From assembly GCA_029747015.1 (NCBI GenBank), contig JAKOGI010000444.1, positions 470,501 to 534,500 on the forward strand: a stretch of 64,000 nt of DNA. Direction: 5' to 3'. The translations under genes were made by a program, and so were the position numbers. The DNA comes from Carnegiea gigantea (taxonomy: Eukaryota > Streptophyta > Magnoliopsida > Caryophyllales > Cactaceae). Below the pieces are notes generated by a model, which saw nothing but the letters and a program-made list of their open reading frames with translations, was not told the origin of the DNA and did not search any database. Shown one piece after another: positions 24,540 to 36,700 of the stretch (position 1 is the first letter of the stretch; each line of letters begins with the position of its first letter).

Positions 24540-25060
24540 GAGGTTAAAAACATTCAATTCTGTCATCATGTTCCCAAATATCAATTTTATTTTCCCGTCG
24601 CTATAAGTGATAAGAGCATTTATAGTAGCTAGGAGTGGTCAACCAAGGATGACTGGGATTTCATTTTCAGGATTCATCACACCCTCAGTCTCTAGAGCTA
24701 CAAAGTCAACAGAAGTATGAGTTCCCCGGCTTTTATTAACACATCCCCAACCATCGCTCTAGGAAGCCTAGTGAAACGGTCGGCCAATTGGAGGACCATT
24801 TTTATAGGTTGAAGCTCCCCTAATCTCAACCTCGCATATACCATGAAGGGTATGAGGTTTACACTAGCTCTTGAATTAAGAAGGGCCCGATGAATGTTGT
24901 GATGGAAAATCACAATTGGGATTGTGAGGCATCCCGGGTCCTTACATTTTAGAGGTACTTGGTTCGAAATGATAGAGCTTGTGTTAGAGGCCAAAAATGT
25001 CCTTTTGGGGACAGTAGTGGCTCTTTTATTATTGCACAAGTTCTTAAGAAAGCACGCTTA
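24540..25060 (-). pseudogene. Element B protease remnant
   Basis: 24698-25039 contains CKDPGCLTIPIVI, then ALLNSRASVNLIPFMVYARL and LQLADRFTRLPRAMVGDVLI, the aspartic protease of Athila-type elements. The active-site Asp is Asn and the following Gly is Arg (LLNSRAS), so it is catalytically dead as well as frameshifted. The last part (IFGNM, PILGQPFLATI region) lies at 24540-24690 in another frame. Confidence 0.82.
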
Positions 25061-26840
25061 TGGGGGCATTTGTTGTATCACATCAAGGAGGGGAATGCTG
25101 ATCTTGACTCGTGAGGAAGTCTCCCTAATCTTATCAACATGAGCTTGCACATTCTTCCTCTTCAGCCGGTTAGGGAAAAGAGGTGGAGGCTTAGAAACAC
25201 ACATGAGAGGAGTAGGAGAATCCCTAGGAGAGGTGGAATTATGGATTGACTCACTCTCCTTAGGTTTATCTGCCTCCATAGATAGAATTGGAACTATTGG
25301 GGAGGGAAGCACATCGTCACATTAAGGGTAAGAGAGGAAAGATGATAGGGAATGGAAATCATTCTCATTTTGCTCACCGACAGTGGTGTCAACCTTTTTA
25401 CCCAACCGTAAGGAAATTATAGCATTCACTTTTTGAACATCATTAGGGTCAAATGAAGAGGATGATCCTCCTCTTAGGTTCACCTTGAGTTGACTAGAGA
25501 AAACCCCTTTCACCCTATTAGACATTGCTAGTTGAGCAAATTGTTCACTTATTGTCTTCATCATTCTCTCATTTGACTCCTTAAGTTCTCTAATCATCCT
25601 CTTCATGTCATTGAGTTTCTTATTCACTTTATCCAATTCATTATAACGGGGAGGGGATATGATTGAGCCATATGTGGTTGAGGAGAAGGAGGTCCCCTAG
25701 GAGCATTGTATGCCCTTTCGAAAGGTGGCTTTTGATAAGCTAAAGATGAGGAATTTTCTTGAAAACCCCCACCTTGATTGTTGGGATCAAAGCACTAGGC
25801 CGGTCAATGAGAAATTGAGGTTCTTAGCCCACCCCGCATTGTAAGTAGGAGAGTAGGGATCAAATTTTGGCCTTTAGAAGGCCACATTCACTTAACCTTG
25901 CTCTTGCCTTGTAGCCAATTGTTGAGCAAATAGAGGACATGCACTTAGGAAGTGATCAGTGGACTAACATTGAGAACATGAAACCATTTTGGGAGGTGGA
26001 AAATTGGTTGATGCTTGAGAGATCACAAATTTTGAAGAGCGGCAAATCTAGTATCAATGTATGCAGTATCCGCCACCACATGAACTCCTCCATTTTGGCT
26101 ATTGATCCTAGCACCTAAACTCTCATCCCTGGTGGTTGTCCATTACAAGGTCTGTTTCGCTAACTCCTCTAAGAAATCCCAAGCCTTGATCTCACTCATG
26201 TTCAAGAAACCATCTTGTCCCACAGACTCCACCATGGTTATATTAGCTTGGTTAAGACCCTCATAAATGATTTGACACAAACGCCAATGCTCTAAACTAT
26301 GGTGTAGACATTGGGCAAGCAAGAGTTTAAATCATTCAAAACACTTCCAAAAGGACTCCCTATCATGTTGGACAAAGTGGTTTATTTTATTCCTTAATTT
26401 GACTATTTTACTATTTATAATACTTCCTCAAGAAAACCTTCACAAACCCGCCTCATGAGGAAATGATGTTTCCCGAGAGGCTATGCATCCACTTTTTCGC
26501 CAAATCTTTTAATGCGATAGGAATGAAATGCAACCTAACAATGTCTTGTGCCACATTAGGGAATTGCATCATCGAGCATGGTCGTGTAATGAGGACTAAA
26601 AGAGAATTGGACATCTCCACCAAGTTGTGGAATTTGAAAACAAGAAGGATTAGTGGATTTTGATGGGTAAAAGATTTGATTAAGCCTCCTTGGAGCCGGA
26701 GGAGGATAGGGAGGCCCTTGGGCTTGTTCTTCCGCCATTTGTTCAGGTTCTAGTGCTATGGTTGGGATTTCCAATGTGTGGGGTGGCCTTTCAACACGAA
26801 TTAGCCTTCCACAACTAGGTGATCGAGTCCAAGCAGTCAT
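25058..26840 (-). pseudogene. Element B gag remnant
   Basis: 26556-26840 is a plausible Gag N terminus (MTAWTRSPSCGRL, Pro-rich). Further left the strand reads HFIPIALKDLAKKWMHSLS and WRLCQIIYEGLNQANITMVE, the Gag capsid-like region, in broken frames. PKFDPYSPTYNAGW near 25850 is the conserved C-terminal block, and a Cys-poor stretch stands where a zinc knuckle would be. 25322-25636 (NKKLNDMKRMIRELKES) is probably a coiled coil, and 25058-25312 the lead into protease. Multiple lesions; non-functional. Confidence 0.78.
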
Positions 26841-26961
26841 TCATTTCCATTTTTATGGTTTTTGTTTTCCAATTTTTTTGATTTTTTCGTTACTGAAATG
26901 ACTAGAGAACAAATTATGTATAACAATTAAGTCTAAATCAAAAGCAAATCTATCACCGTCA

Positions 26962-26979
26962 TCCCTGGCAACGGCGCCA
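26962..26979 (-). other. Element B primer binding site (tRNA-Asp)
   Basis: Minus strand TGGCGCCGTTGCCAGGGA, identical to the site of element A and also 6 nt inside the LTR. Confidence 0.92.
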
Positions 26980-26985
26980 TTTTAT

Positions 26986-28206
26986 TAGTAATGTTTTTGT
27001 ATGGTGAGAAATGGTCAAAGTTGTCCTCAAGGATGATTGGTGATTTGCTTAAGATCTACTTAACTGTGGGAGTGATTTCAATTCTTTGATAGACTAAACT
27101 AATCTAAAATGCAAACTTAACAAACTCTTCTAAAAATGACCTATCAAAGCAAATAATAACAATAACACCACATTAATCTAGCTATTGTTCACTAGCAGCT
27201 AAAACAAGTGGCACACTAAAATAGGGTGATCGGGCTCGACATGGCCCTTTGCATAGCATAGCCATCAAGAATACCAACATTCTTCAAAAGATCACCCCAA
27301 AAAAAAAGACAATACTTAAACTAAACTATGACTAATCCTCAAAAGTGCAATAAAGAAAATAAGGTAGAGACGATTACCAATGAATTGGCAACAATTAATG
27401 ACCAAGACTAAGATCTAACCCCATCAACAAGCATTGATGATCTCCTTTAGCCATAAATCTTCGAGTTTGCAAGAACTTAAACCAACCTAATAGTTTCGAT
27501 GATCAAATATAGAGAAGAGCGAAATCAATAAAAGGAATGATTGAGTTTTGAGAGGTAGATTTAGGTTTCAAATCCATTGAGACTAAAACCTAAATCTCCT
27601 CACAACCCCCAATACATCAAGCCCATATTTGGGGATGATTGATATTGCTTAAAAGTAGTGACGTTGAAGGAATCTAGGAGAGAGAAAGTGAGATTATGCA
27701 ATAATGAAGAGAAAAAGCAAGAAATTGACAATGAAATTAATCTAAGGCTTGAACCTTCAAGCTTTTCATTAATGGAGGTAAGGGAGTCTCCAAGCTAAGT
27801 TAGAGAGAGAAAAATAGCTGCTCAGAACAAAGATGCCCTAAAAAATGTCAAAATTTTCCTTTTAAACCCTTACATCATCGATTAATTAAAAAATGACATT
27901 TCAGGAGGGGCCACAATCATACCACGTGGCACGGTGCCCCCGTGCTGATTCTCCGTCCAGATTTTCTCTTGCTCTGTTCGTGGTACCCTCTACTGACTCT
28001 TTGGTACGATCTCTCTCCCCTTTGATTATTTTGGCACTTCCTTTAGATTTTCCTTCAAAGTGGGTGGGGCTTTTGCCCAATTGGCCTTTTCTCTTACTCA
28101 AACCTAAAAAACATAAAGTATCATTAATTAGCTAATTTAAAGATTATTTGTGAGGCAAAATCGAATGGAATATGGGTTAAAACTTTGTCCAAATAGGAAC
28201 TGAACA
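26986..28206 (-). repeat. Element B 5' LTR
   Basis: 1221 bp, partner of 19366-20574. The plus-strand left edge reads TAGTAATG where the partner has TGGTAATA, so the terminal TG is mutated. Ends GAACTGAACA. Confidence 0.88.
27922..27929. promoter_or_regulatory. G-box palindrome CCACGTGG in element B 5' LTR
   Basis: A perfect G-box core, the binding site of plant bZIP and bHLH factors, about 280 bp inside the U3 side of the promoter LTR. The 3' LTR has CCATGTGG at the same position. Activity is inferred. Confidence 0.45.
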
Positions 28207-29400
28207 GCATAATAAGAGTAAAAGGGAAATACCAGTCTTGTAACGAGGTGGTGTCCTCCCACGAGTAGGAGTGCTCATGGAGTTGAGGTTCGTCAAAGAA
28301 CCTTAAAAAAAGTTTGTCTGTTGATAAAAAGCTAGGATCCTCATTGTATTGTGTACAACCTATTATATAGGGCTTAAGGAAAAATCTATAGGCAATAAGT
28401 TCTGACAGTTAGAGAACGCTAGAAGGAGAGATGCGCATTAGATTATGTCCTATTTACTTCCTTCTCTACTCTTTCTAACTTTGATCTCTATTGTTTCACT
28501 GGCGTCAGAAACTCTAATAGTTTTATTCATCTTAATTTATCTTAAAAGCCTATTATTTGCATCATATATTTGAATATCTAGTGTAGCGAAGCAACCTTCG
28601 ATATGTCAAAGTTTTTATAGCCACCTTGTTTACGCCACTCTAAGGTGATTTGTGTTGACTAGTGAGACCAACTAATGTCCCTATGCACATATCTCTACAT
28701 TCCATGATCAAGCATTGTGATTAAAAGATGCATACAATGGCTATATTACTTACATCCAATGATTTCAAAGTTATAAGGAAGACCTATAAATAGAAGAACC
28801 ATATGAAGATTGAGTGTTATAACACTTGAGCAAAGGAAAAAGTACATTGTGTTATTACTTTTAACCATTGCACTCAACTTACACATTTCAATTCTATGTG
28901 CCACTAGTGTGACTTTTGTATTGAGTGTGTTATCCTATTGAGAATTTGTGCGCTATAGGAATAGGGCTTGTCAGAATGCCTTGGAAAAACTTTATATATT
29001 AACAAATACATAGGGCCCTCTTGTTGTGCTTTGAACATGTTGTTACAGTGTGCTCAAGGAAAACTCTATAAGAAACAAAGAGCACTAACGATCTTATTAA
29101 CCATTGTACTTCTAAGAACTCTACAAGTCAGGGTCATTAGAGTGTCTTGAGAAAGCTATGATTGTAGTCAAGGTGTCCAAGGGCATTTGTTAAATTATCT
29201 ACAAAAGATAATGAATGGATTGACTCCTAAGGTCAAGGAAGGGCCTGAGGAGGGGACTTAGTCCAAAGTTGTTTTGGGTTAACCTCTTGAAAAATTCATT
29301 GTTGTTATGACCTCTTTACTTTCTGCATTTACTTTGCACTTTTCTTATTTCTCACTTTCCAAAGTATCTATCTAGACCAGTGTTTTTGTTTAACCAACCG
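28207..29400 (+). repeat. Copia-type LTR-like sequence
   Basis: The stretch 28740-29260 (CCTATAAATAGAAGAACCAT, then a series of TGCCTTGGAAAAACT-type segments spaced about 90 bp) resembles the reverse complement of 53400-53870. Both look like LTRs of one copia family in opposite orientation. TATAAATAG at about 28782 would be its TATA box. Termini are not resolved and no primer site follows. Confidence 0.5.
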
Positions 29401-30402
29401 GTACTCCATTTTATTCTTACTTTTGATCATGGCAAGAAATTTTCAAAGTATTAAGATTTTTATAACTTACCTTGATTACTTAGGTTAATAATCCATCCAT
29501 CAATAACTGCGAATAACAAGGTTTTGAATCAAGCTATAGCTTTAGGAGCACAAGGGGGAAAAAAAGCAATTTTTTTTTGGTGGATGTGGGACAAAGCAAA
29601 TAAGATAAGGGCTGAAGCCATGACTTAGCCTAACAATCCACCAATTAATTCTATAAATAAAAGTTTTAAAATTAATTTATAGTGTTGACTCAATCAACAT
29701 TTAGATGCACAAAGTAAATGAAATAAAAAGACATTTTCTTTTTGGGAGAGAAAAACTTTCTAGCTTCAATTCATCAATTTTCACCTCAAGTCTAGTCTGA
29801 ATACAAGAAATTACAAGAGGCTATTTCTGGCCATAATCTTAGTGCCTCCTTTCTCAAGATTAAAAAAAGGCCAATATAAATTAGGCATCTATTAGGGTCA
29901 GTGTGAACTAAAAGGATTCAAGCACTAACTTTATCCAATAGCCTCCTGATAACAATTAGGCATATGGAATCTAAAATAAGAAACTTCTAAACTAGTGATG
30001 AGTTGTCCAAATTAGTTGTTATCTCTAAGCTTAATAGTTAGACCTTAACCTTGACCTTGACCTTTACCATGGAGTAACGTTCTAACATGAGTTGACGATA
30101 GTTGACTAAAATTTCACTTTCTTAACTAAGGCTTGCTTGAGCAAAATTGGCCAAGCATTGCTACATCACTTTGATTAAGATTATGGTTCCTTCATTTTGA
30201 TGGTCGTCTCTCCTTTTTTAAGAAACTTGAGCTAAATAAAACTAAATGGGCTAAAATAAGTAACTTGGCTGAAATAAGCAACTTTAGGTTCCAAAGCATA
30301 CCTCTTGCACTTTATTTGGGAAGATAACCTTGAAAATGATGTAAGAGTAAATCTAAATTGGGTTTAAGAATGCTAGTTTGGGCATATGGATTTTTATGAA
30401 TG
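29401..30402. other. Unassigned sequence left of element C
   Basis: About 1 kb with no ORF or recognisable repeat. Before insertion of C and D it was continuous with 40547-40707 and 53076 onward. Confidence 0.5.
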
Positions 30403-30407
30403 AGTAT

Positions 30408-32015
30408 TGTTGAACTAACTGTATAAAGTTTTGATAATAACAAATCCAAGTGTAGCATACTTGTTTGAGTAATGTTGTTCCAAACAAGCTCTCCAAACAG
30501 GTCCTATACAGTTGTTTGTATTGATCCTACTTACCTGTTCTGTCTACTAAATGTTGAGAACAAGTTTTAAGAACAGGTTCCAAGCTTCAGTGACACAAAG
30601 ATCAGCACACAACAAATCTCGACAACAGCTGACCAAGTCTTAACGACCAAGTTCCTACATTCAGCGATACAAGGTCACCCGAGCAATCAAGGTGACCAAG
30701 GTGTTTGGAGTTGCACATCCATCCTCGACAAGATGACTAATTCTTACACCAAGAAGTCTCGATTTGATTTAGGTTTTATCTTTTAGATTCTTGTTAATAT
30801 GCCAATCTTGAAAGTCTCAATCTAACACTTCTTGAAACGGTTTTCGAGATTTGCTTCAGAACACCATTTCCAAACAACCCTGCAAACAGGGTGCCTAGGG
30901 TGTTCCTGAAACTGCAGCGGCCACATCCGTTTTACCTGAAAATTTCTTTTGGTTAGCTGGCTGCTCTAAGAATCCTTTTATGAAATCCTAGGCTGATTAG
31001 TTAAGTCCTAAAAAGATTATTATTTATTATATATATGTAGCAGATTGCAAAACCATTTTTGCTAGAGATTTTTTCAAAATCCGAAAAATCTTTATTCCTT
31101 ATTTTCAGGCCATGATTGATTCAAATTTTGAAACCAAGATTTTTATCCTTTTTTGGGCTAAATTACACGGCTATATTAAGTGGCTAATCAGTTTTTATCC
31201 CGTGAGTATCAAATCCCCATATTTTAGGAGAATCTTATCTTCTTTGTTCCTAGCCGTTAGAAATCTAAAGAAATCTTCTAAGCTGCTAAAATAAGAAGAT
31301 TTTCCTATCTTTTTTGAAGGAGTTAGCCGTTGGGTTTGCTTGCTTAAACAAGAAAATCTTTTCACTCCTTTCGGCAGAGATACACAAGGGAAAAATCGGT
31401 TTCTTTCACAAACACATTGAGATTTCTGGGCTACATTTCAAAAGAAAAAACCGTGACAAGATTGTGCAATAATTGAGCTTTCAAAACTATTGGCATACTA
31501 GGACTTCATTGTACCTTACATCTGCTTAAGTCAGAAGCACCCCAGTAAGGTGTTTTGTATCCTTGATCTCAGATCAAAAGTGAGTGAGTGTGTCCTTAGT
31601 CGTGTGGACTTTGGACGTGTCTAATCTAGAGAGATTTGGACGTGGTGTAACCTGTCTTAGAGAAGAAGGTTACGTGGGTTACAAGTTGTAACAAGGAGTG
31701 TTACTTTTGTAACGTGTTTAGCCCGTTAGTGAAGTGGTTAAATCCTACACGAGGTAGGTCGTGGTTTTTCACACCTCAGTTGGGCTAGAGGTGTTTTCCA
31801 TGTAAAAATCATGTGTGCTTTATTTTCGCTTTTATCTAGTTGATTTTTGCTTCTAAACCAATTGGGAACAACCACTGCAAACAAGGCCCAAGACTATTCG
31901 TCATTCAGAAATAGTCTCTGCAATCAAGGTCTAAGGCTGTTTGTCAGTAAATAGGCGAAAATCAGACACCACAATTCACCCCCCTCTTGTGGTCGTGTAC
32001 TCTTAGAATTCAACA
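30408..32015 (+). repeat. Element C 5' LTR
   Basis: 1608 bp, TGTTGAACTAACTG to GAATTCAACA. Its first 110 bp differ from the partner at about six sites, nearly all transitions; later stretches of 200 bp differ at only one. Confidence 0.95.
31026..31038 (+). promoter_or_regulatory. TATA box of element C
   Basis: ATTATATATATGT, conserved in the 3' LTR near 39550. It lies about 620 bp into the LTR, a usual place for a copia promoter. Inferred. Confidence 0.55.
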
Positions 32016-32017
32016 AG

Positions 32018-32029
32018 TGGTATCAGAGC
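32018..32029 (+). other. Element C primer binding site (initiator tRNA-Met)
   Basis: TGGTATCAGAGC, the classic complement of the 3' end of plant initiator tRNA-Met, 2 nt after the LTR. Confidence 0.97.
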
Positions 32030-32071
32030 AGGTTCTCTTCTAAAAGGTTAACACCTTGAGAGATTCTGAAA

Positions 32072-33057
32072 ATGAGTACACCACAAGACATACTTGAGGG
32101 CCAATCCATCACTCGACCACCTTATTTCAATGGCCAACACTACAGTTGGTGGAAGAACAGGATGGAGAACTATATACAAGCTGAAGATTACGAGTTATGG
32201 ATGCTCATCAAGAGCGGGCCCCTTGTTCCCACGAAAGTTCTTGAAGATGGAAAAAAGGTTCCCAAAGATCCTGCTGAATATGATGCTGAGGATTACAAGA
32301 AAATGGAAAAGAATGCCAAGGCCAAGAAACTTCTCTATTTTGGCCTAGGACCCAATGAATATACTCGCATCTCAGAATGTGAGTCAGCTCAAGAAATATG
32401 GAATACTTTACAAGTAGCTCATGAAGGAACAAGTCAAGTCAAACAATCACGCATTGAGTTACTCATGAGACAATACGAGTTGTTTGATATGGGTGATCAT
32501 GAGAATGTGATGGATATGTATACCCGCTTCACTCACATAACAAACGAGTTAAAATCCCTGGGAAAATCCTTCACCACTGAAGAGTTGGTAAGGAAAATTC
32601 TAAGGATTTTGCCTCGATCATGGGAAGCCAAGGTAACAGCCATCCAAGAAGCCAAAGACATGAACAAGATCACCCTAGATGAGTTGATTGGTAATCTCCA
32701 AACATACGAACTGAGAAAAAATTCTCAACAGAAAGAGGCGATGAAGAAAGATCGAGGACTTGCCTTAAAAGCACAAGAAGATGATGATTCTGATCTTGAG
32801 GAAGAAGAGATGGCTATGATGACTCGAAAGTTCAAGAAATTCTTCAAGAAAGTTAAAGAAAACAACAAAAAGGAAGGATTTCAACAAAACCAGAAACACC
32901 CCCCGAGAACAGTTTACTGGGTGTTTCAAATGTGGCAAAACAGACCACATAGTGAAAAACTGTCCCTTACTTCGAGAAGAGCAAGAGCACGAACACCCCA
33001 GGAAACAAGGTAGAAAACAAGCTTGCAAACAGTTCTGGGAAACGATTCTCGAAAGCA
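32072..33057 (+). pseudogene. Element C gag, N-terminal and first zinc knuckle
   Basis: The open frame 32072-33013 begins MSTPQDILEGQSITRPPYFN and has the copia Gag (UBN2-type) fold region: WWKNRMENYIQAEDYELW, NTLQVAHEGTSQVK and RILPRSWEAKVTAI. The start lies 43 nt after the primer site and is the first ATG. A CCHC zinc knuckle, CFKCGKTDHIVKNCP at 32922-32966, sits in another frame, so a frameshift occurred just before it (near 32905). A second shift before 33058 leads to the next part. Gag builds the particle and the zinc knuckle binds RNA. Codons up to the first shift look well preserved. Confidence 0.9.
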
Positions 33058-33852
33058 ATGTTGGCTGCCTGGGGTGACTCCTCTGAAGATGAAGAAGAGT
33101 CTGAAACTGATGAAGGTGCTGTAGCTCTCATGGCACAAAGTGACACGGATTCAGATGATGAGTCAACAAACAGCCTTACTGATCTCAAGAACAAGGTACG
33201 TTGTCTCAATAAGGCAACTCTTGAAGAATTGTTGTATTCATTGATGGATACTTATGCAGAATTGAAAAGAGATGTCTGAGACCTAAAACTAGAAAATGAG
33301 ATCCTCAAGAGTGAAAAACTCGAGGTTGAAAAGAAAATATCCTTTTTACACCAAAACTTCAAGGAATCCTTGATCTTGAAAGAAGAGACTCACTCTGTTA
33401 CTTTAGCCAAAGCAGAAAAGGAATCCCTAGAGTTGAAAGAAAAGGTTGAGTCCTTACTTGCTGAAAACAAGAACCTGTTGGCGAAAATAAAAAAATTGGA
33501 ATCTGATCTCGCCACAAACAGGCTATGGAACAAGTCCTCAAAAGCGCTGGAATGGCTAAACACTCACCACAGTCAAAATAAAAAGGGACTAGGTTTTGCT
33601 CCTAAAAGGACCTCTTACCCAGTCAATAGAAAGTATGTTGGATTACTTGAAAATATTATTTGCTTTCATTGTGGTAAAACGGGTCATTATCGATACACTT
33701 GTCCTTCAAGAAGGTATGCCATTAAAAGAAATGAAGGTTATGTAAAACAAATCTGGATTAGGAAAGATGAGATTTATCTGTCTAAAAGAATGGGACCCAA
33801 GTGGATCTGGGTTCCAAAACTAACCCTTGATTTGTTTTGCAGGCTGAAGTGA
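33058..33852 (+). pseudogene. Element C gag C-terminal: coiled coil and second zinc knuckle
   Basis: 33058-33279 opens MLAAWGDSSEDEEESETDEG, an acidic linker, and stops at TGA 33277-33279; the same frame continues afterwards. 33280-33560 is a heptad-rich coiled coil (LESDLATN, LLAENKNLLAKIKKL). 33661-33702 encodes a second knuckle, CFHCGKTGHYRYTC, followed by basic residues. The frame ends at 33852, shortly before protease. Long, coiled-coil Gag C termini are typical of Sireviruses, for which binding to dynein light chain 8-like proteins has been reported; I do not see a clear binding motif here. Confidence 0.82.
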
Positions 33853-33889
33853 GAGAGAACAACCCAGCAAACAACCAGCAAACAGCCTA

Positions 33890-34174
33890 GGGAACAACCT
33901 TGAAAACAAGCAGCTGTGGTATGTTGATAGTGGATGTTCGAGGCATATGACCGGTGAAAAATCCAACTTTCTCTCACTTACAGCTTCGGATGGTGGGAGT
34001 GTGGCGTTTGGAAACGGCAAGTCCGGGACAATTGTCGGTATAGGTAGGGTTGGTGAGTCCCATTCCCACTCAATTGATAATGTCTATCTAGTTGATGGCT
34101 TAAAGCCCAATCTGCTTAGTGTGTCCCAACTGTGTGACAAGAACAACCTAGTAGTGTTCTCACCAACACGTTGA
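33890..34174 (+). pseudogene. Element C protease
   Basis: The frame from about 33902 reads LWYVDSGCSRHMTG, the copia aspartic protease with an intact DSG. It continues with SVAFGNGKSGTIVGIG and VYLVDGLKPNLLSVSQL. It ends at an in-frame TGA (34172-34174) directly before the integrase part, with reading resuming in the same frame. A frameshift separates it from the Gag frame. Protease would process Gag-Pol. Confidence 0.88.
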
Positions 34175-35199
34175 TTGGTTGTAAACTCAAACACAGGAGA
34201 TGTCGTGTTAAGGGGGAAGCGTCACAAAAATGTTTACAAAGTATGTATTTCCACACTTCCCCAAAACGATCTGACTTGTTTGAGCGCTTTAAATGATGAT
34301 ATAATGCTCTGGCACAAGAGACTAGGTTATGCAAGTCTCACTCTTTTGAACAAACTTATTTCCAAAGACCTAGTTGTTGGACTACCTTCCATGAAATTCA
34401 ATGATGACAAGGTTTGTGAAGCTTGTGCAAAAGGCAAACAAGTTAGATCGTCTTTTAAATCAAAAAATTGTGTTAGCACTACCCGACCTCTCGAAATGTT
34501 ACACATTGATCTATATGGTCCTATGAGGATAGCAAGTAGAGGTGGGAAGAGGTATGTGCTGGTTGTACTGGATGATTACTCTCGATTTACTTGGACCCTG
34601 TTCTTGGCATCCAAGGATGAAACTTTTGAGAATTTTATTGCCTTTCTCAAAAGGTTGAAAGGAAAGTAGGACACTCTTTAGTTAGTTTAAGGTCTGATCA
34701 TGGTACTGAATTTGAAAATGCAAGCTTTACAAACTATTGTAATGCACATGGTGTTGATCATAACTTCTCAGCCCCAAGAACAACCCAACAGAACGGTGTG
34801 GTTGAGCGCAAAAATCGCACCCTAGAAGACATGACTAAAATAATGCTTATTGCTAGCGGTCTTCCTAGGAACTTTTGGGCAGAAGCTTTGAACACATCAT
34901 GCTACATTATAAATAGATGCATGATTAGACCTATTTTGAACAAAACTCCCTATGAACTTTTCAAAGGTAGAAAGCCCAACATCATACATTTAAGAACATT
35001 CGGTTGTAGGTGTTTTGTGCCTAACAATGGGAAGGATGCCTTAGGGAAGTTTGATCCTAGGAGTGATGAGACAATATTTCTCGATTATTCCTCACATAGT
35101 AAGGCATACAAAGTGCTTAACAAAAGAACCTTGTGTGTTGAGGAAAGTGTGCATGTGCTTTTTGATGAATCTAACTCATTGAGCAAGAATGATGCATAG
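34175..35199 (+). pseudogene. Element C integrase
   Basis: Zinc-binding part LWHKRLGYAS...VCEACAKGK: the second His of the HHCC motif is Tyr here (LGYAS). The core has MLHIDLYGP (first Asp), RSDHGTEFEN (second Asp) and NGVVERKNRTLEDM (Glu), so the DDE triad is kept. The copia C-terminal block GRKPNIIHLRTFGCRCFV and VLFDESN follow. A frameshift near 34655 splits the core, and a TAG at 35197-35199 ends the frame, after which the same frame continues toward RT. Confidence 0.9.
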
Positions 35200-36700
35200 G
35201 AGGAAGGATTTGAATTAGGTCTTGTTCGAAAAGAAGTGTTGCACCAAGATGAACAAGGTAAGAACACCGTGGAGAAAACGGGTTCTGAAGCTGTTCCTTA
35301 GAACGGCCGGCTAGGTGAGGACCAAACAGGGGGAAGCAACGTTAAACCCTGTTCGGGACAGCACCAGTCCAGTTCCTCAGGAACAGGCCTACAAACAGGT
35401 GCAGGAACAGGCTCAGGAGCTGTTTCTGAACCTGATTCTTCAAGTATCCAAGCCAGAGTAGAAAGTGTGTCTGTGGATCCCCTAACTCCACGACCTTGGA
35501 AGCATCATCGTTCACACCCCCTTGATCAAATCTTGTCTGATATAAATACTAGGGTGCAAACGAGATCTAAGCTTAAGAATTTTTGTGCTTTCTATGCATT
35601 TCTCTCTAACATTGAGCCAAAGAATGTCAATGAAGCTCTTGCAGATGCAGATTGGTTCACAGCAATGCAAGAAAAGCTTCATCAATTTGAAAGGAACAAG
35701 GTATGGCACCTTGTACCCCAGCCTGCAGATAAAACAATCATTGGAACCAAGTGGGTGTTTCGGAACAAGCTGGACAAGTCCGGAATAGTCACTACGAACA
35801 AGGCACGACTAGTGGTTCAAGGCTACAATCAAGAAGAAGGGATTGATTATGAAGAAACCTTCGCACCTGTTGCTAGGATTGAGGCTATTCGTATCCTAAT
35901 AGCCTTTGCAGCTCATATGGAGATCAAGCTATATCAAATGGATGTCAAAAGTGTATTCCTAAACGGATACCTTAAAGAAGAGGTGTATGTCAAACAACCC
36001 CCTGGTTTTGAAAACAGTGAATTTCCAAACCATGTTTTTCAACTTGACAAAGCTCTTTATGGTCTAAAACAAGCTCCTAGAGCTTGGTATGAACGATTAT
36101 CAAGCTTTTTACTTGAAAATGATTTTAGAAGAGGCAAGGTAGATAATACCTTGTTTCTAAAACTAAGGGGAAACATCTGTTGATTGTCCAAGTATATGTT
36201 GATGACATCATATTTGGGGCAACTCATCATGATTTATGCAATGAATTTTCAAAGATGATGAGGAGTGAGTTTGAAATGAGCATGATGGGTGAGCTTAATT
36301 TCTTCTTAGGCTTACAGATCAAGCAAACTTCAAACGGCACCATGATCCATCAACAAAAGTATATTAAGGAACTACTTAAGCGTTTTGGAATGGAGTCGGC
36401 CAAGCCCATTGATACTCCCATTTCGCCTTCTACCAGGTTGGTAATGGATGATGGGAGTCCCTCAGTTGAGGAGAAACTCTATAGGGGCATGATAGGGTCA
36501 CTCTTATACCTTACCGCTAGTAGGCCCGACATTGTTTTCAGTGTTAGTTTATGTGCCCGTTTTCAGTCTAATCCTAAAGAAACTCACCTTAAGGCTGTTA
36601 AACGGATACTAAGGTATTTAAAACATACACCTGATGTAGCTCTATGGTATCCTAGAGGTTGCAATTTTGATTTTGTTGGATATGCTGATGCTGACTATGC
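35200..36700 (+). pseudogene. Element C reverse transcriptase
   Basis: After a hydrophilic linker with a TAG near 35299, the frame gives [52 protein letters not shown] (first catalytic Asp) and [16 protein letters not shown], and ends at 36183. The next frame starts 36180 and carries VQVYVDDIIFG (YVDD, both Asp intact), ELNFFLGLQIKQ and GSLLYLTASRPDI. The join is a single-nucleotide shift in the G4-A3 run near 36167. All catalytic residues survive; only the frame is broken. Confidence 0.92.

Larger units (their letters stand above)
19366..28206 (-). mobile_element. Element B: Ty3/gypsy (Athila-like) LTR retrotransposon, decayed
   Basis: Direct repeats 19366-20574 and 26986-28206 flank minus-strand gag, PR, RT, RH and IN remnants. 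LTR edges are TG...CA on the left copy (the right copy reads TA in place of TG). The primer site matches tRNA-Asp. No matching 5-bp target duplication is seen (TATAT at 19361-19365, GCATA at 28207-28211), so one flank may have rearranged after insertion. LTRs differ at roughly one base in ten by eye. All coding domains are broken, and two key catalytic sites (protease, integrase) are altered. Confidence 0.88.

Noticed and set aside
29629..29635. CCTAACA as a certain right end of the copia LTR begun at 18341
   Set aside because: A 7-bp match alone is weak and the sequence before it duplicates LTR features already seen left of B.
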